Part shown: in pieces, positions 17,265 through 26,783 of the stretch
Numbering within the stretch: position 1 is the stretch's first letter
Layout: each line of letters begins with the position of its first letter
Assembly (NCBI RefSeq): GCF_005503625.1
Contig: NZ_SCMX01000005.1
Coordinates: forward strand, 1-64,000
DNA: 64,000 bases
Reading direction: 5' to 3'
Source of the DNA: Cupriavidus sp. 2SB
GTDB taxonomy: Bacteria; Pseudomonadota; Gammaproteobacteria; Burkholderiales; Burkholderiaceae
Position numbers and translations under genes: made by a program
The notes under the pieces: generated by a model
The model's database searches: none
Told to the model about the DNA's origin: nothing
What the model saw: only the letters and a program-made list of their open reading frames with translations

Positions 17265-18959
17265 ATGACCGCCACATCCGCCGCAGGGATCGCAGATTTC
17301 ACCGACGCGCAGACCCACCGCGTGACCAACCAGGTTCCCGATCTCGCCCACTACAACCTGTTCGAATCCGATCCCGGCCTGCGCGCCGCGCTCGACAGGC
17401 TGGGCGGCAACTGGCAAGCCGACGCGCTGTCCACCTATGGAACACGGCTTGGCGATCCGGAGGTGCAAGCCTGGGCAGCCGATGCCAATCGTTTAACCCC
17501 TGAACTGCACACGCACAGCCGCACCGGCGAGCGCATCGATCAGGTCACGTTCCATCCCGCCTGGCACCAGTTGCTGACGCTGCTGCGCAGCCAGCAGTTG
17601 CAGGCGCTGCCGTTTGCACAACCGCGCGCCGGTGTATGGGCAGCGCGCACCGCTGGCTACTTCCTCCAGGCGCAGGTCGAATCCGGTTCGCTGTGCCCCA
17701 CCACGATGACGCTGGCGAGCATCCCCGTACTCGCCAAGGAACCCGCACTGTTCGCCGATCTCGAATCGCGTCTCTATACGAAGGAACACGACGCGCGCGA
17801 CCTGCCGTGGCGCGACAAGACCGCCGTGATGATCGGCATGGGCATGACCGAGAAACAGGGCGGCTCCGATGTGCGCGCCAACGCCACCGTGGCTGTACCG
17901 GTGCGCGGCGAGGGACGTGGCGCGGAATATGCGCTGACGGGCCACAAGTGGTTTTTCTCGGCGCCGATGTGCGATGCGCACCTCGTGGTGGCGCGGATGG
18001 GCGCAGCAGATGGTCCGCTCTCGTGCTTCTTCGTGCCGCGCTGGCGCGACGATGGCAGCAAGAATCCGATCCTGATCCAGCGCCTCAAGGACAAGCTCGG
18101 CAATCGTTCGAACTCCAGCAGCGAAGTGGAATTCCGTGGCGCCACGGGCATCCTGATTGGCGAGGAAGGACGCGGCATCCCCACCATTATCGAGATGGCG
18201 ACCAACACGCGACTCGACTGCGTGATCGGCAGCGCGGCGCTGCTGCGTGCGGGGTTGGTGCAGGCGCTTCATCACGCACGACATCGCATGGCCTTCGGAA
18301 AGTTGCTGGCAGACCAGCCGCTGATGCGCAATGTACTGGCCGATCTCGCGCTCGAATCCGAAGCCGCCACGCAGATGATGATGGCGCTGGCCAACGCCTT
18401 CGAACACGCCGACGACGATCCGCTCGCCGCCGCATGGAAGCGCGTGATGACACCCGCCGCGAAGTTCTGGATCTGCAAGCGCGCGCTCGAAGCCACTGGC
18501 GAAGCGATGGAAGTCTGGGGCGGCAACGGCTACGTCGAGGAAGGGCCCATGGCGCGGCTATATCGCGAGGCGCCGGTCAATTCGATCTGGGAAGGCTCGG
18601 GCAACATCATGTGCCTCGACGTACTGCGTGCATTGCAGCGCACGCCCAACGATGGTGCGCTGATCCTGCAGGATCTCGCGCGACTCTCGAACGGTCATGC
18701 TGCCGTGCGCGCAGAACTCGCCTCGCTGCAGGCCATGCTGCGCGCACCCGCCGATACGCTCGAAGCCAGCGCGCGACGTTTCGCGCAAGGACTCGTGCTC
18801 ACCGCGCAGGCCGCGTTGATGATCGCGCATGGCGATGCCGAGAGCGCCGAGGTCTTTATGGCGAGCCGATTGGGACGTCAGCATGGTCGCGTGTTTGGCA
18901 CGTTGGATGTCGATATCGGCACATTGCAACGTCTTGTCGATCGCACCTGGCCGGCATAG
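17265..18959 (+). CDS. aidB: AidB-like acyl-CoA dehydrogenase family flavoprotein
   Basis: This 564-residue protein matches E. coli AidB along its length: an N-terminal NQVPDLAHYNLFESDP, GMGMTEKQGGSDV, GHKWFFSAPMCDAHLV, RLKDKLGNRSNSS and PVNSIWEGSGNIMCLDVLRAL. AidB is a tetrameric FAD protein of the adaptive response to DNA methylation that binds DNA; a weak isovaleryl-CoA dehydrogenase activity is reported for it. I chose the ATG at 17265 because CAGGAG lies 8 bases upstream and it aligns with the family start. No ada-like gene is nearby. It is divergent from thiC. Confidence 0.88.
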   Translation: MTATSAAGIADFTDAQTHRVTNQVPDLAHYNLFESDPGLRAALDRLGGNWQADALSTYGTRLGDPEVQAWAADANRLTPELHTHSRTGERIDQVTFHPAWHQLLTLLRSQQLQALPFAQPRAGVWAARTAGYFLQAQVESGSLCPTTMTLASIPVLAKEPALFADLESRLYTKEHDARDLPWRDKTAVMIGMGMTEKQGGSDVRANATVAVPVRGEGRGAEYALTGHKWFFSAPMCDAHLVVARMGAADGPLSCFFVPRWRDDGSKNPILIQRLKDKLGNRSNSSSEVEFRGATGILIGEEGRGIPTIIEMATNTRLDCVIGSAALLRAGLVQALHHARHRMAFGKLLADQPLMRNVLADLALESEAATQMMMALANAFEHADDDPLAAAWKRVMTPAAKFWICKRALEATGEAMEVWGGNGYVEEGPMARLYREAPVNSIWEGSGNIMCLDVLRALQRTPNDGALILQDLARLSNGHAAVRAELASLQAMLRAPADTLEASARRFAQGLVLTAQAALMIAHGDAESAEVFMASRLGRQHGRVFGTLDVDIGTLQRLVDRTWPA

Positions 18960-19146
18960 GCGGAGAGATTGAAGGGAGAGGATGGCGAACATCGCACAGG
19001 GCTTTGCTGCATTGCGGGATTGATACCTCAAATGAGTGAACCCTGTGCCGTAAACGTTGTGGCGACGGGCTGTCTGCCCGCTGCGAAAACCAAGTCGTCA
19101 CAACGGGACGGTCCGCGCCAAGTAACGTGTGCCGCCAAAGCCTCTC

Positions 19147-20688
19147 ATGAATATCAGCAAACGCCTGCTTCTCACGTTCTCCCTGTCATTATTTGCGCTT
19201 CTCTTTGTCGGCCTTGGCGGTATCTGGCAGATGAAGAAATCCGAAGAGCGCTTCGAATACTTCAACGACAACACGCTCACCAGCGTGCGCGACCTCAACA
19301 ATGTCAGTGGTGCGCTCAATACCGTGCGTGTGGCGCTGTATCGCCACGCCATGAGCGACGACGCCGGCGCCAAGACCGAAGCCGAAGCCCTGTTCGAACG
19401 CGGCAACAAGCGCTTTGACGACCTGGTCGCCAAATACGAGCGCAACAATATCTCCGACCCCACGGACCGCAAGCTGCTCGAAGCAGACCGCGATGCGATG
19501 AAGCGCTATCGCGAATCCACCGTGGCGTACCTTGAACGCTCGCGCGCCAACGACTTTGCCGCCACGCAGAAGATGATCACGTCCGGCGACCTCAACGTGG
19601 CATCCAACGCCGTACGCAAGGCGCTCGACGAACATCTGGAATACAACACGAAGCTCGGTGAGGAAGCCGTGGCGCACAACAAGGCCCAGTACGATGCCTC
19701 CGTGCGCCTGTTCTGGATTGTGATCGTGCTGGCTACCGCCGTGACCGCGTTCCTCGCGTATTCGCTTTTCCAGCGCATCCGCACCAGCCTCGCGGAGATT
19801 CAGGGCACGCTGGAACACGTCAGCCAGTCGCTCGACCTCGACCACCGCGCGCCCGTGGATCACCTCGATGAAATCGGCCTGACGGCACGCTCGTTCAACA
19901 CGCTGATCGAGCGCGTGGGCGGCACGCTGCGCGAAGTGCGCCGCTCCACCGACTCGGTGAGTGTGGCCGCCGCGCAGATTGCAGCAGGCAACGTCGATCT
20001 CTCGTCGCGCACCGAAGAGCAGGCCGCATCGCTGGAGGAAACCGCATCGAGCATGGAGCAGCTCACGGCCACGGTGCGCCAGAACGCCGAGAACGCCCGT
20101 CAGGCTTCTTCGCTGGCCTCGAACGCCGCGCTGGTGGCCGACGAAGGCAACCAGGTGGTGCAGCAGATGGTGGATACGATGGGCGCGATCAGCGGCAGCT
20201 CGAACCGCATCGCCGACATCACCAACCTGATCGAAGGCATCGCATTCCAGACCAACATCCTGGCGCTGAACGCTGCCGTGGAAGCTGCGCGCGCAGGCGA
20301 GCAGGGTCGCGGATTTGCCGTGGTGGCAGGCGAAGTGCGCAGCCTCGCGCAACGCTCGTCTAGCGCGGCCAAGGAGATCAAGGAGTTGATCGAAGCATCG
20401 GTAGACACCGTGCGCACCGGCTCCGCGCAGGCGCATGGCGTAGGCAACACGATGAACGAGATCCGCCAGGCCGTGAAACGCGTCTCGGACATCATCGCCG
20501 AGATCTCCGCCGCATCGCAGGAACAAAGCGCCGGCATCGAACAAGTCGGTCACGCCGTGGGGCAGATGGATCAGGTCACGCAGCAGAACGCCGCACTCGT
20601 GGAAGAAGCCGCAGCGGCCGCGCAGTCGCTGGACGAACAGGCCGGGAAGTTGAGAGAGATGGTGGGGCAGTTTCAGATGCGGGGTTGA
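19147..20688 (+). CDS. Methyl-accepting chemotaxis protein
   Basis: This inner-membrane chemoreceptor of 513 residues has a first transmembrane helix at about 6-26. A periplasmic four-helix-bundle sensor (about 27-185) follows, then a second helix (about 188-208), a HAMP domain and the signalling domain with the conserved hairpin IAFQTNILALNAAVEAARAG. The sensor domain is of the 4HB_MCP type; the ligand cannot be read from sequence. No C-terminal NWETF-type tether for CheR is visible. I chose the start MNISKRLLLTF over an ATG 18 bases earlier. It stands alone. Confidence 0.92.
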   Translation: MNISKRLLLTFSLSLFALLFVGLGGIWQMKKSEERFEYFNDNTLTSVRDLNNVSGALNTVRVALYRHAMSDDAGAKTEAEALFERGNKRFDDLVAKYERNNISDPTDRKLLEADRDAMKRYRESTVAYLERSRANDFAATQKMITSGDLNVASNAVRKALDEHLEYNTKLGEEAVAHNKAQYDASVRLFWIVIVLATAVTAFLAYSLFQRIRTSLAEIQGTLEHVSQSLDLDHRAPVDHLDEIGLTARSFNTLIERVGGTLREVRRSTDSVSVAAAQIAAGNVDLSSRTEEQAASLEETASSMEQLTATVRQNAENARQASSLASNAALVADEGNQVVQQMVDTMGAISGSSNRIADITNLIEGIAFQTNILALNAAVEAARAGEQGRGFAVVAGEVRSLAQRSSSAAKEIKELIEASVDTVRTGSAQAHGVGNTMNEIRQAVKRVSDIIAEISAASQEQSAGIEQVGHAVGQMDQVTQQNAALVEEAAAAAQSLDEQAGKLREMVGQFQMRG

Positions 20689-20713
20689 AACTCGCATCAA
20701 CTACTCGCGGTTT

Positions 20714-20840
20714 GCTCCCCTCTCCCGCGCGCGGGAGAGGGGCGGGGGAGAGGGCAAGCCGTTCAAATTGCCCACATCGGCAAGCAGAACCTCCGACCCT
20801 CTCCCCCAACCCCTCTCCCGCACAGCGGGAGAGGGGAGAA
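20714..20840. repeat. Composite double-hairpin intergenic repeat, full copy 2
   Basis: Two CCCTCTCCC/GGGAGAGGG hairpins flank a spacer AAGCCGTTCAAATTGCC...TCGGCAAGCAGAAC. The spacer is the reverse complement of that in copies 1 and 4, so this copy is inverted. It fills the gap between the convergent chemoreceptor and GMC oxidoreductase genes. Confidence 0.85.
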
Positions 20841-20864
20841 CACACCATCGGGAGACGAACCGTG

Positions 20865-22526
20865 CTACCCCGCCACTGCCGCCTCTCTAATCCGCAACGT
20901 CACATGTGGCGCGAACCGGATCAGATCATGCGCACGTTCCCCGATCATGATGGCAGGCGCATTCGTATTGCCGCCGATCAGCGTTGGCATGATCGACGCG
21001 TCCACTACGCGCAAACCCTCCACGCCGCGCACGCGCAACTGCGGGTCCACCACGGCCATCGCATCCATGCCCATGCGGCAAGTGCCCACCGGGTGGTAGA
21101 TCGTATCCGCGTGCCGCCGGATCAGATCGCTCGCCGCCGCCCTTCCCTCTTCATGCAACGCCCGTCCGCCGAACACGGCCAGCGGCGGTTGCGCCAGAAT
21201 CTCCTGCACGATGCGCAGCCCAGCCAGCAGATCCTCCATGTCTTGCGGATCGGACAGGTAGCGCGGATCGATCAACGGCGCGTCGCGCATGTCCGGCGAC
21301 GCCAGCCGCACCTCGCCACGGCTGCGTGGCCGCAGCAGGCAGACGTGGCACGAATAGCCATGGCCCGCGCGCAGCCGCCGCATGTGGTCGTCGGCCATGC
21401 CCACCACGAAGTGCAACTGAAGGTCCGGCTCGGGCAAGCCCTGCTGGCTACGCACAAATGCGCCCGCTTCGGCAAAGTTCGAGGACATCATGCCACTGCG
21501 GTCGCGCCGATAGCGCAACGTCTCGCCAATCAGCCGCCGCACGCCACCGAACGACAAGCCGAATAGCTCCGCCACCGCCACGCGCCGATGCACGGCGATA
21601 TCGACATGGTCCTGCAGGTTCGCGCCCACGCCGGCCAGGTCGTTCACGACGGCAATGCCGTGTTCGCGCAGATGCGCAGCGGGTCCCACGCCCGATGCCA
21701 TCAGCAACTGGGGCGAGCCAAAGGCACCCGCCGAGACGATGACCTCGCGGCGCGCGTGCAGCACCACCTCCTGGCCATCGCGCCAGACCAGCACACCCAC
21801 TGCTCGTCGCCCTTCGAACAGGATGCGCAGCACCTGCGTATCGGTCATCACATGGAGATGCGGGCGCCCGCCGTTGCTGCGACGATCGCGTGCATTGCCA
21901 CCATGCAGATAAGCGCGTGCGGCATTCCATCGCTCGCCGTTGTGCTGCGTAACCTGATACCAGCCCACGCCCTCCTGTTCCTCGCCATTGAAATCATCAT
22001 TGCGCACGATGCCCGCATGCTGCGCGGCGTCGATGAAATGCTGGACGAATGGATTGGGCGAACGCAGGTCGCTCACATGGAGGGGACCTGTACCGCCGTG
22101 CAGCGGATCGTCGTCATGGCCGGCCACGCGCTCGTTGCACTCGGCGCGGCGGAAGTACGGCAGCACGTCGTCCCACGACCAGCCATCGCAGCCGTTGGCA
22201 GCCCAGCCATCGTAATCGGCGGGGCGTCCGCGCGTGTAGATCATCGCGTTGATCGACGAACTGCCGCCCAGCCCTCGCCCCCGGGGCTGATAGCCGCGCC
22301 GGCCGTCGAGTCCGGTTTGCGGCACGGTCTGAAAGCCGTAGTTGCGCGCCCCGGCGCGCGGCAGCATGGCGGCGAGTCCGGCAGGTGTGCGGACCAGCAC
22401 ATGATGGTCGTGTCCGCCGGCCTCAAGCAGCGCGATGGTGTCGCTGCCGCTATCGGCCAGCCGTCCCGCCAGCGCGCAGCCGGCCGATCCAGCCCCTACG
22501 ACGAGATAGTCAAAGGTCGTTTCCAT
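20865..22526 (-). CDS. GMC-family oxidoreductase (choline-dehydrogenase-like)
   Basis: This 553-residue FAD-dependent alcohol dehydrogenase/oxidase has the N-terminal FAD motif [20 protein letters not shown]. Both GMC signatures are present ([18 protein letters not shown] and [17 protein letters not shown]), as is the C-terminal active-site HPVGTCRMG with [15 protein letters not shown]. The group oxidises primary alcohols. The adjacent divergent aldehyde dehydrogenase could take the aldehyde further. The substrate is not identifiable; choline is less likely because no bet genes are near. I chose the ATG at 22526, directly before the FAD fold. Confidence 0.88.
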   Translation of the reverse strand: METTFDYLVVGAGSAGCALAGRLADSGSDTIALLEAGGHDHHVLVRTPAGLAAMLPRAGARNYGFQTVPQTGLDGRRGYQPRGRGLGGSSSINAMIYTRGRPADYDGWAANGCDGWSWDDVLPYFRRAECNERVAGHDDDPLHGGTGPLHVSDLRSPNPFVQHFIDAAQHAGIVRNDDFNGEEQEGVGWYQVTQHNGERWNAARAYLHGGNARDRRSNGGRPHLHVMTDTQVLRILFEGRRAVGVLVWRDGQEVVLHARREVIVSAGAFGSPQLLMASGVGPAAHLREHGIAVVNDLAGVGANLQDHVDIAVHRRVAVAELFGLSFGGVRRLIGETLRYRRDRSGMMSSNFAEAGAFVRSQQGLPEPDLQLHFVVGMADDHMRRLRAGHGYSCHVCLLRPRSRGEVRLASPDMRDAPLIDPRYLSDPQDMEDLLAGLRIVQEILAQPPLAVFGGRALHEEGRAAASDLIRRHADTIYHPVGTCRMGMDAMAVVDPQLRVRGVEGLRVVDASIMPTLIGGNTNAPAIMIGERAHDLIRFAPHVTLRIREAAVAG

Positions 22527-22758
22527 CCGTATCCCCGTCACGCCACGGCGCACGCCAGCCGCGAAAATCCAGTGTAGGCGTTGCCATCCGGCTGGTGAAG
22601 CAGTGCAACCCCGCATCGGCGTGCTGCCCCACCCAATGCCCGACCGGGGCGTTTGGGAGAAGTCCTCCATTGATATAACGGGCGGGCTGGCTTATGGTGC
22701 CCGATGGCCCATGGACCAGACGTCACGGACCCACGATTCCAGGAAGGAGACAGCGCCA

Positions 22759-24162
22759 ATGAGAGAAGTCCCCGCCATGTCGACGGTGTTCGACGCCATG
22801 CGCGCCGCCTCGCGCCACGACCAGACGCCGCCATGGGAAATCCGGGCAGACCGGCTGCGGCGGCTCAAGCGGCTGGTGCGCGACAACCACGAAGCCATCG
22901 CCGCGGCAATTAGCGCCGATTTCACGAATCGTCCCCGTCAGGAAACCGCGCTGCTGGAGGTATTCCCGAGCCTGGCCGGCATCGACGATGCGCTGCGCCA
23001 CGGCAAGCGCTGGATGCGCGTGCGTCGCGTGAAGACCGGGCTCTGGTTCCTGCCAGCCAAATCGCGGTTGATGCCGCAACCACTCGGCGTGGTCGGGATC
23101 GTCGTGCCGTGGAACTATCCGCTCTACCTGGCGATCGGTCCGCTGGCCGGCGCCCTCGTGGCTGGCAACCGGGCGATGATCAAGTTATCGGAGTTCACGC
23201 CGCGTTTTTCCGAGTTGTTCGCGAAACTGGTGCAGACCACCTTTGCGCCGGACGAGGTGACTGTCGTCAACGGCGATGCACAGGTAGCCGCTGCGTTCAG
23301 CGCGCTGCCGTTCGATCATCTGCTGTTCACGGGTTCGACCAACGTCGGCCACCACGTGATGAAAGCCGCCGCCGCCAACCTGACACCGGTGACGCTGGAA
23401 CTGGGCGGCAAATCGCCCGCCATCATCGGGCCGGGTGCCGATTTCGAGCGGGCGGTCGAACGCATCCTGGTCGGCAAGCTGCTCAACGCCGGCCAGACCT
23501 GCATCGCGCCTGACTACGTGCTCGTGCCGGCTGACCAGCAGGAGCGCTTTGTCGAAGCCGCGCGCCGCTGCGTGGCCCGGCTCTATCCCGACATCGCACG
23601 CAACCCCGACTTCACCAGCATCATCAGCCCGCGCCATTTTGCGCGCCTGGCCGAGATGATCGAGGCCGCCGCCCGCTCCGGCGCGCGCGTCGTGCCGCTG
23701 ACCGACGCCGCGCCCGATGCTGCCGCGCGCCGCCTGCCGCCCGTGCTGCTGACCGATGTGCCCGTCGATACCCAGGCGATGCAGGAGGAGATTTTCGGGC
23801 CGATCCTGCCCGTGGTGACGTACCGCAACATCGACGACGCCATCGGCTTCGTGAACGCCCGCCCGCGCCCGCTGGCGCTGTATGTATTCGACAAGAACGG
23901 CGATGTGGTGGACCACGTGATGCGCCAGACTGTGGCCGGCGGCGTGACCGTCAACGACACGCTCTTCCATATCGCCCAGGACAACCTGCCGTTCGGCGGC
24001 GTCGGCCCCAGCGGCATGGGCGCGTATCACGGACAGGCCGGCTTCGAGACGTTCTCGAAGATCAAGCCGGTGTTTTATCAGGCGGGGTTGAATGGCGCGG
24101 GGCTGTTGAAGGCGCCGTATGGAAAGCGGTTCGAGCGGATGGTGAAGATGTTGATGGGGTAA
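22759..24162 (+). CDS. Coniferyl-aldehyde-type aldehyde dehydrogenase
   Basis: This 467-residue class-3-like aldehyde dehydrogenase has general-base Glu in VTLELGGKSPAII and catalytic Cys in NAGQTCIAPDYVL. The spacing, lack of the usual N-terminal arm and the C-terminal GAGLLKAPYGKRFERMVKML hydrophobic tail match the coniferyl aldehyde dehydrogenase (calB) group. AAGGAGA lies 9 bases before the ATG at 22759. It is divergent from the GMC alcohol oxidoreductase, suggesting an alcohol-to-acid route for an aromatic or long-chain substrate. The specific substrate is inferred only from family resemblance. Confidence 0.88.
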   Translation: MREVPAMSTVFDAMRAASRHDQTPPWEIRADRLRRLKRLVRDNHEAIAAAISADFTNRPRQETALLEVFPSLAGIDDALRHGKRWMRVRRVKTGLWFLPAKSRLMPQPLGVVGIVVPWNYPLYLAIGPLAGALVAGNRAMIKLSEFTPRFSELFAKLVQTTFAPDEVTVVNGDAQVAAAFSALPFDHLLFTGSTNVGHHVMKAAAANLTPVTLELGGKSPAIIGPGADFERAVERILVGKLLNAGQTCIAPDYVLVPADQQERFVEAARRCVARLYPDIARNPDFTSIISPRHFARLAEMIEAAARSGARVVPLTDAAPDAAARRLPPVLLTDVPVDTQAMQEEIFGPILPVVTYRNIDDAIGFVNARPRPLALYVFDKNGDVVDHVMRQTVAGGVTVNDTLFHIAQDNLPFGGVGPSGMGAYHGQAGFETFSKIKPVFYQAGLNGAGLLKAPYGKRFERMVKMLMG

Positions 24163-24186
24163 GTGCTTCGCTCTTCCCCATTGTTT

Positions 24187-24250
24187 GCTCCCCTCTCCCG
24201 CCTTGCGGGAGAGGGGAGTAAAAACCAAGCGAGAGGGGAGTAAAAGCCGG
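24187..24250. repeat. Partial copies of the CCCTCTCCC intergenic repeat
   Basis: One complete hairpin (CTCCCCTCTCCC-GCCTTGC-GGGAGAGGGGAG) is followed, about 10 bases later, by a bare half arm GCGAGAGGGGAGTAAAA. No spacer core is present. The element lies between two convergent genes. Confidence 0.75.
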
Positions 24251-24266
24251 GCGGGATAGCAAAGAC

Positions 24267-25154
24267 TCAAGCCTCCACCATCTGCCTCCCCAGCATCCGC
24301 GACAACACCGCCTCCGGCGAATGCGTGCGATCCCCGATTGCTGCCGGGTCCAGATAGATCGTCTGTTCCATCATCGCCTTGCCGCGCATCGCCGCGTGCA
24401 GCAACTGATCGCTGAACACGATCCACGTGGCGCCTGGCGGGAAATGGAATTCCTGCTGCGGCACGGATTTCTGGTAGTCGAGATCGGCCTTGGCCAGATC
24501 GTGCAGCTGCAGCATGCGATGGTCGTACTCGCTGCGCGTGCGCTTGGTAATGTGCAACGTCTTCATGAGCCATGCCTGGCCCGGCCACATGCCATGCGTC
24601 TTCGGCACGAAATGCTTCGCGAAATCGCCAAACGGCTCACCCACTCGCCACACGCGCGGGGCTTCGCGATCGATGTTATGGAACACGCGCAGCAGGCGCT
24701 TGCCGAGCATCGGATTGGACGGGAACGAATCCACGTGCAGCCGCGTATCGTCCTTGCGCCAGCTCACGGGCCGGCCGGCGATCTCGCTCGGGCGCAGCGA
24801 CGTGCCCGCACGTGTCATGTGTCCCGCGTATTCGGGAAACAGCGCGTGGATCAGTGCTTCGCTGGATTCCGCATAGCGGCGGATCAGGTTGTACAGATCG
24901 GTCAGGTCCTGTTCGGTGCCTGCCGCGCCGCGCACCGCCGTCTCGTTGGCGCGCAGGTTGATGTTCTTCGACTTGCCATCCGAGTAGCGCGGATCGAGAA
25001 AGCGTTCCTCGCCCGGCGTGAACTTGAAATCGAGATTCGGGAAATACAGCACGGCGCCCTGCTCCAGCTCGCGGCGCAGCGTCGCACGCGTTTCCGGCGA
25101 CACCTCGGGCGACCACTCGGTATAGGGCTGGGTACGGATCAGGTCCAGGGACAT
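24267..25154 (-). CDS. kdoO: Kdo 3-hydroxylase (Fe(II)/2-oxoglutarate-dependent)
   Basis: This 295-residue protein resembles KdoO of Burkholderia and Yersinia, which hydroxylates the outer Kdo of the lipid A core to Ko. The iron-binding HxD is His140-x-Asp142 in TRLHVDSFPSNPMLGKRLLR; the distal His is in FSDQLLHAAMRGK. Other conserved segments are VLYFPNLDF and FLDPRYSDGKSKNI. No signal peptide is seen, so it acts in the cytoplasm or at the inner membrane face. Two lipid A acyltransferase-like genes lie about 1.6 kb away, consistent with a lipopolysaccharide-related neighbourhood. Confidence 0.85.
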   Translation of the reverse strand: MSLDLIRTQPYTEWSPEVSPETRATLRRELEQGAVLYFPNLDFKFTPGEERFLDPRYSDGKSKNINLRANETAVRGAAGTEQDLTDLYNLIRRYAESSEALIHALFPEYAGHMTRAGTSLRPSEIAGRPVSWRKDDTRLHVDSFPSNPMLGKRLLRVFHNIDREAPRVWRVGEPFGDFAKHFVPKTHGMWPGQAWLMKTLHITKRTRSEYDHRMLQLHDLAKADLDYQKSVPQQEFHFPPGATWIVFSDQLLHAAMRGKAMMEQTIYLDPAAIGDRTHSPEAVLSRMLGRQMVEA

Positions 25155-25238
25155 GGCAATTCCGCTTGATCGGTTTCTCTTGGGATGGCCGGATTCTAAC
25201 TCGCCTGACGCCCCACCAACATGTGATGCGAGACCAAC

Positions 25239-25279
25239 AAAAAACCCCGCGCGATCCGCAAGGACCGGCGGGGTTCTTT
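25239..25279 (-). terminator. Intrinsic terminator of metK
   Basis: A GC-rich hairpin with arms ACCCCGC and GCGGGGT has, on the minus strand, a run of six T residues right after it. It lies 23 bases beyond the metK stop. Confidence 0.88.
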
Positions 25280-25301
25280 CATGGGGCCGGAGCCCGGAGA
25301 C

Positions 25302-26465
25302 TTACAGGCCGGCGGCAGCGCGCAGGATGGCGGCCTTGTCGGTCGCTTCCCACGAGAATTCCGGCTCTTCGCGGCCAAAGTGGCCGTAGGCAGCGGTCTT
25401 CTCGTAGATCGGGCGCAGCAGGTCCAGCATCTGGACGATGCCCTTCGGACGCAGGTCGAAGTGTTCCTGCACCAGTTCGGCAATCTTCTCGTCGGAGATC
25501 TTGCCGGTGCCTTCCGTGTACACGGTCACGTTGATCGGACGCGCCACGCCGATGGCGTAGCTGACCTGCACCTGGCACTGGCGCGCAATGCCCGCGGCCA
25601 CGATGTTCTTGGCCACATAGCGGGCAGCGTAGGCCGCCGAGCGGTCCACCTTCGACGGGTCCTTGCCCGAGAACGCGCCGCCGCCGTGCGGCGAAGCACC
25701 ACCGTACGTATCGACGATGATCTTGCGGCCGGTCAGACCGCAATCGCCTTGCGGGCCGCCAATCACGAAACGGCCGGTCGGGTTCACCAGGAACTTGGTT
25801 TCCTTGAGCATCTCGGCCGGCAGCACCGGCTTGATGATTTCCTCGATCACGGCTTCGCGGATCTGGGCTTGCGTGACGTCCGGGTGATGCTGGGTCGACA
25901 GCACCACGGTGTCCACGCTGTGCGGACGGCCGTCCACGTAGCGCACCGTCACTTGCGACTTGGCATCCGGACGCAGCCAGGGCAGGCGGCCGTCACGGCG
26001 CAGTTGCGACTGGCGCTCGACCAGGCGGTGCGAGTAATAGATCGGGAACGGCATCAGTTCCGGGGTCTCGTCGCAGGCGTAGCCGAACATCAGGCCCTGG
26101 TCGCCAGCACCCTGGTTCAGGTAGTCGTCCGAGGCGCGATCCACGCCCTGGGCGATGTCCGGGGATTGCTTGTCATAGGCCACCAGCACGGCGCAGCCCT
26201 TGTAGTCGATGCCGTAGTCGGTGTTGTCGTAGCCGATGCGCTTGATGGTGTCGCGTGCGACCTGGATGTAGTCGACGTTCGCAGTCGTGGTGATTTCACC
26301 CGCCAGCACGACCAGACCGGTGTTGCAAAGCGTCTCGGCAGCCACACGCGAATACTTGTCCTGAGCCAGGATGGCGTCCAGGATGGCGTCCGAAATCTGG
26401 TCGGCTACTTTATCGGGATGGCCTTCGGAGACAGATTCCGAAGTAAAGAGGAAATCGTTCGACAC
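25302..26465 (-). CDS. metK: S-adenosylmethionine synthetase
   Basis: This 387-residue enzyme makes SAM from methionine and ATP. Signatures [16 protein letters not shown] near the N-terminus, [12 protein letters not shown] and [19 protein letters not shown] are intact. The start codon is GTG (26463-26465), with GGAGA 11 bases upstream; no ATG gives the family N-terminus. It is monocistronic with its own terminator and divergent from an lpxL-like gene. The 318-base upstream gap holds a TATAAT box and three GCGGTAT direct repeats. Confidence 0.97.
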   Translation of the reverse strand: MSNDFLFTSESVSEGHPDKVADQISDAILDAILAQDKYSRVAAETLCNTGLVVLAGEITTTANVDYIQVARDTIKRIGYDNTDYGIDYKGCAVLVAYDKQSPDIAQGVDRASDDYLNQGAGDQGLMFGYACDETPELMPFPIYYSHRLVERQSQLRRDGRLPWLRPDAKSQVTVRYVDGRPHSVDTVVLSTQHHPDVTQAQIREAVIEEIIKPVLPAEMLKETKFLVNPTGRFVIGGPQGDCGLTGRKIIVDTYGGASPHGGGAFSGKDPSKVDRSAAYAARYVAKNIVAAGIARQCQVQVSYAIGVARPINVTVYTEGTGKISDEKIAELVQEHFDLRPKGIVQMLDLLRPIYEKTAAYGHFGREEPEFSWEATDKAAILRAAAGL

Positions 26466-26783
26466 GATCTAGGTTCTCCAGGTTGGCTATGTGGCTATTG
26501 CGCGCCACCCTGAAAACCGTGCGGCGACGCTTTAGCGGTATTTAGGCCACTCTTATCGAGCGGTATCGCCCCGCAAGTTGTCAGTTAACTCGGCGATGGG
26601 CGGTATTATACGCCGCGACCGGGGATGCTGCATCGGGTCCAATCGAGCAAGCAGGCGCCCATACCGGACGTTATTCGGCTCGATTCAGGGCTGAAGTTTG
26701 GCAGCGCCCTGCCGATCACGCGACGTGATGTACGAGACGATTACACAAGATTCATCCCGGGATCGATTTCCCCTTTCTCCCTC
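26466..26783. other. Divergent metK / lpxL-like promoter region
   Basis: This 318-base non-coding stretch contains, read on the minus strand, a perfect TATAAT (26605-26610) suited to metK. Three direct repeats ATACCGCY occur on the same strand (plus-strand GCGGTAT at 26535-26541, 26560-26566 and 26600-26606). I see no SAM-type aptamer in the metK leader and no clear promoter for the plus-strand gene. Confidence 0.5.
26605..26610 (-). promoter_or_regulatory. Candidate -10 box of the metK promoter
   Basis: A perfect TATAAT on the minus strand would start transcription about 130 bases before the GTG. The -35 position is a poor match. One GCGGTAT repeat overlaps it. Confidence 0.4.

Noticed and set aside
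20714..20840. CCCTCTCCC hairpins taken as rho-independent terminators
   Set aside because: No T-run follows either hairpin on either strand, and the conserved spacer points to a dispersed repeat. Some termination or pausing cannot be excluded.
26466..26600. A SAM or SAH riboswitch in the metK leader (CTAAATACCGCTAAAG recalls the SAM-II 3' segment)
   Set aside because: The 5' half of the aptamer (P1 stem and GATTT loop) is not found at the right distance, unlike the clear case upstream of metX.
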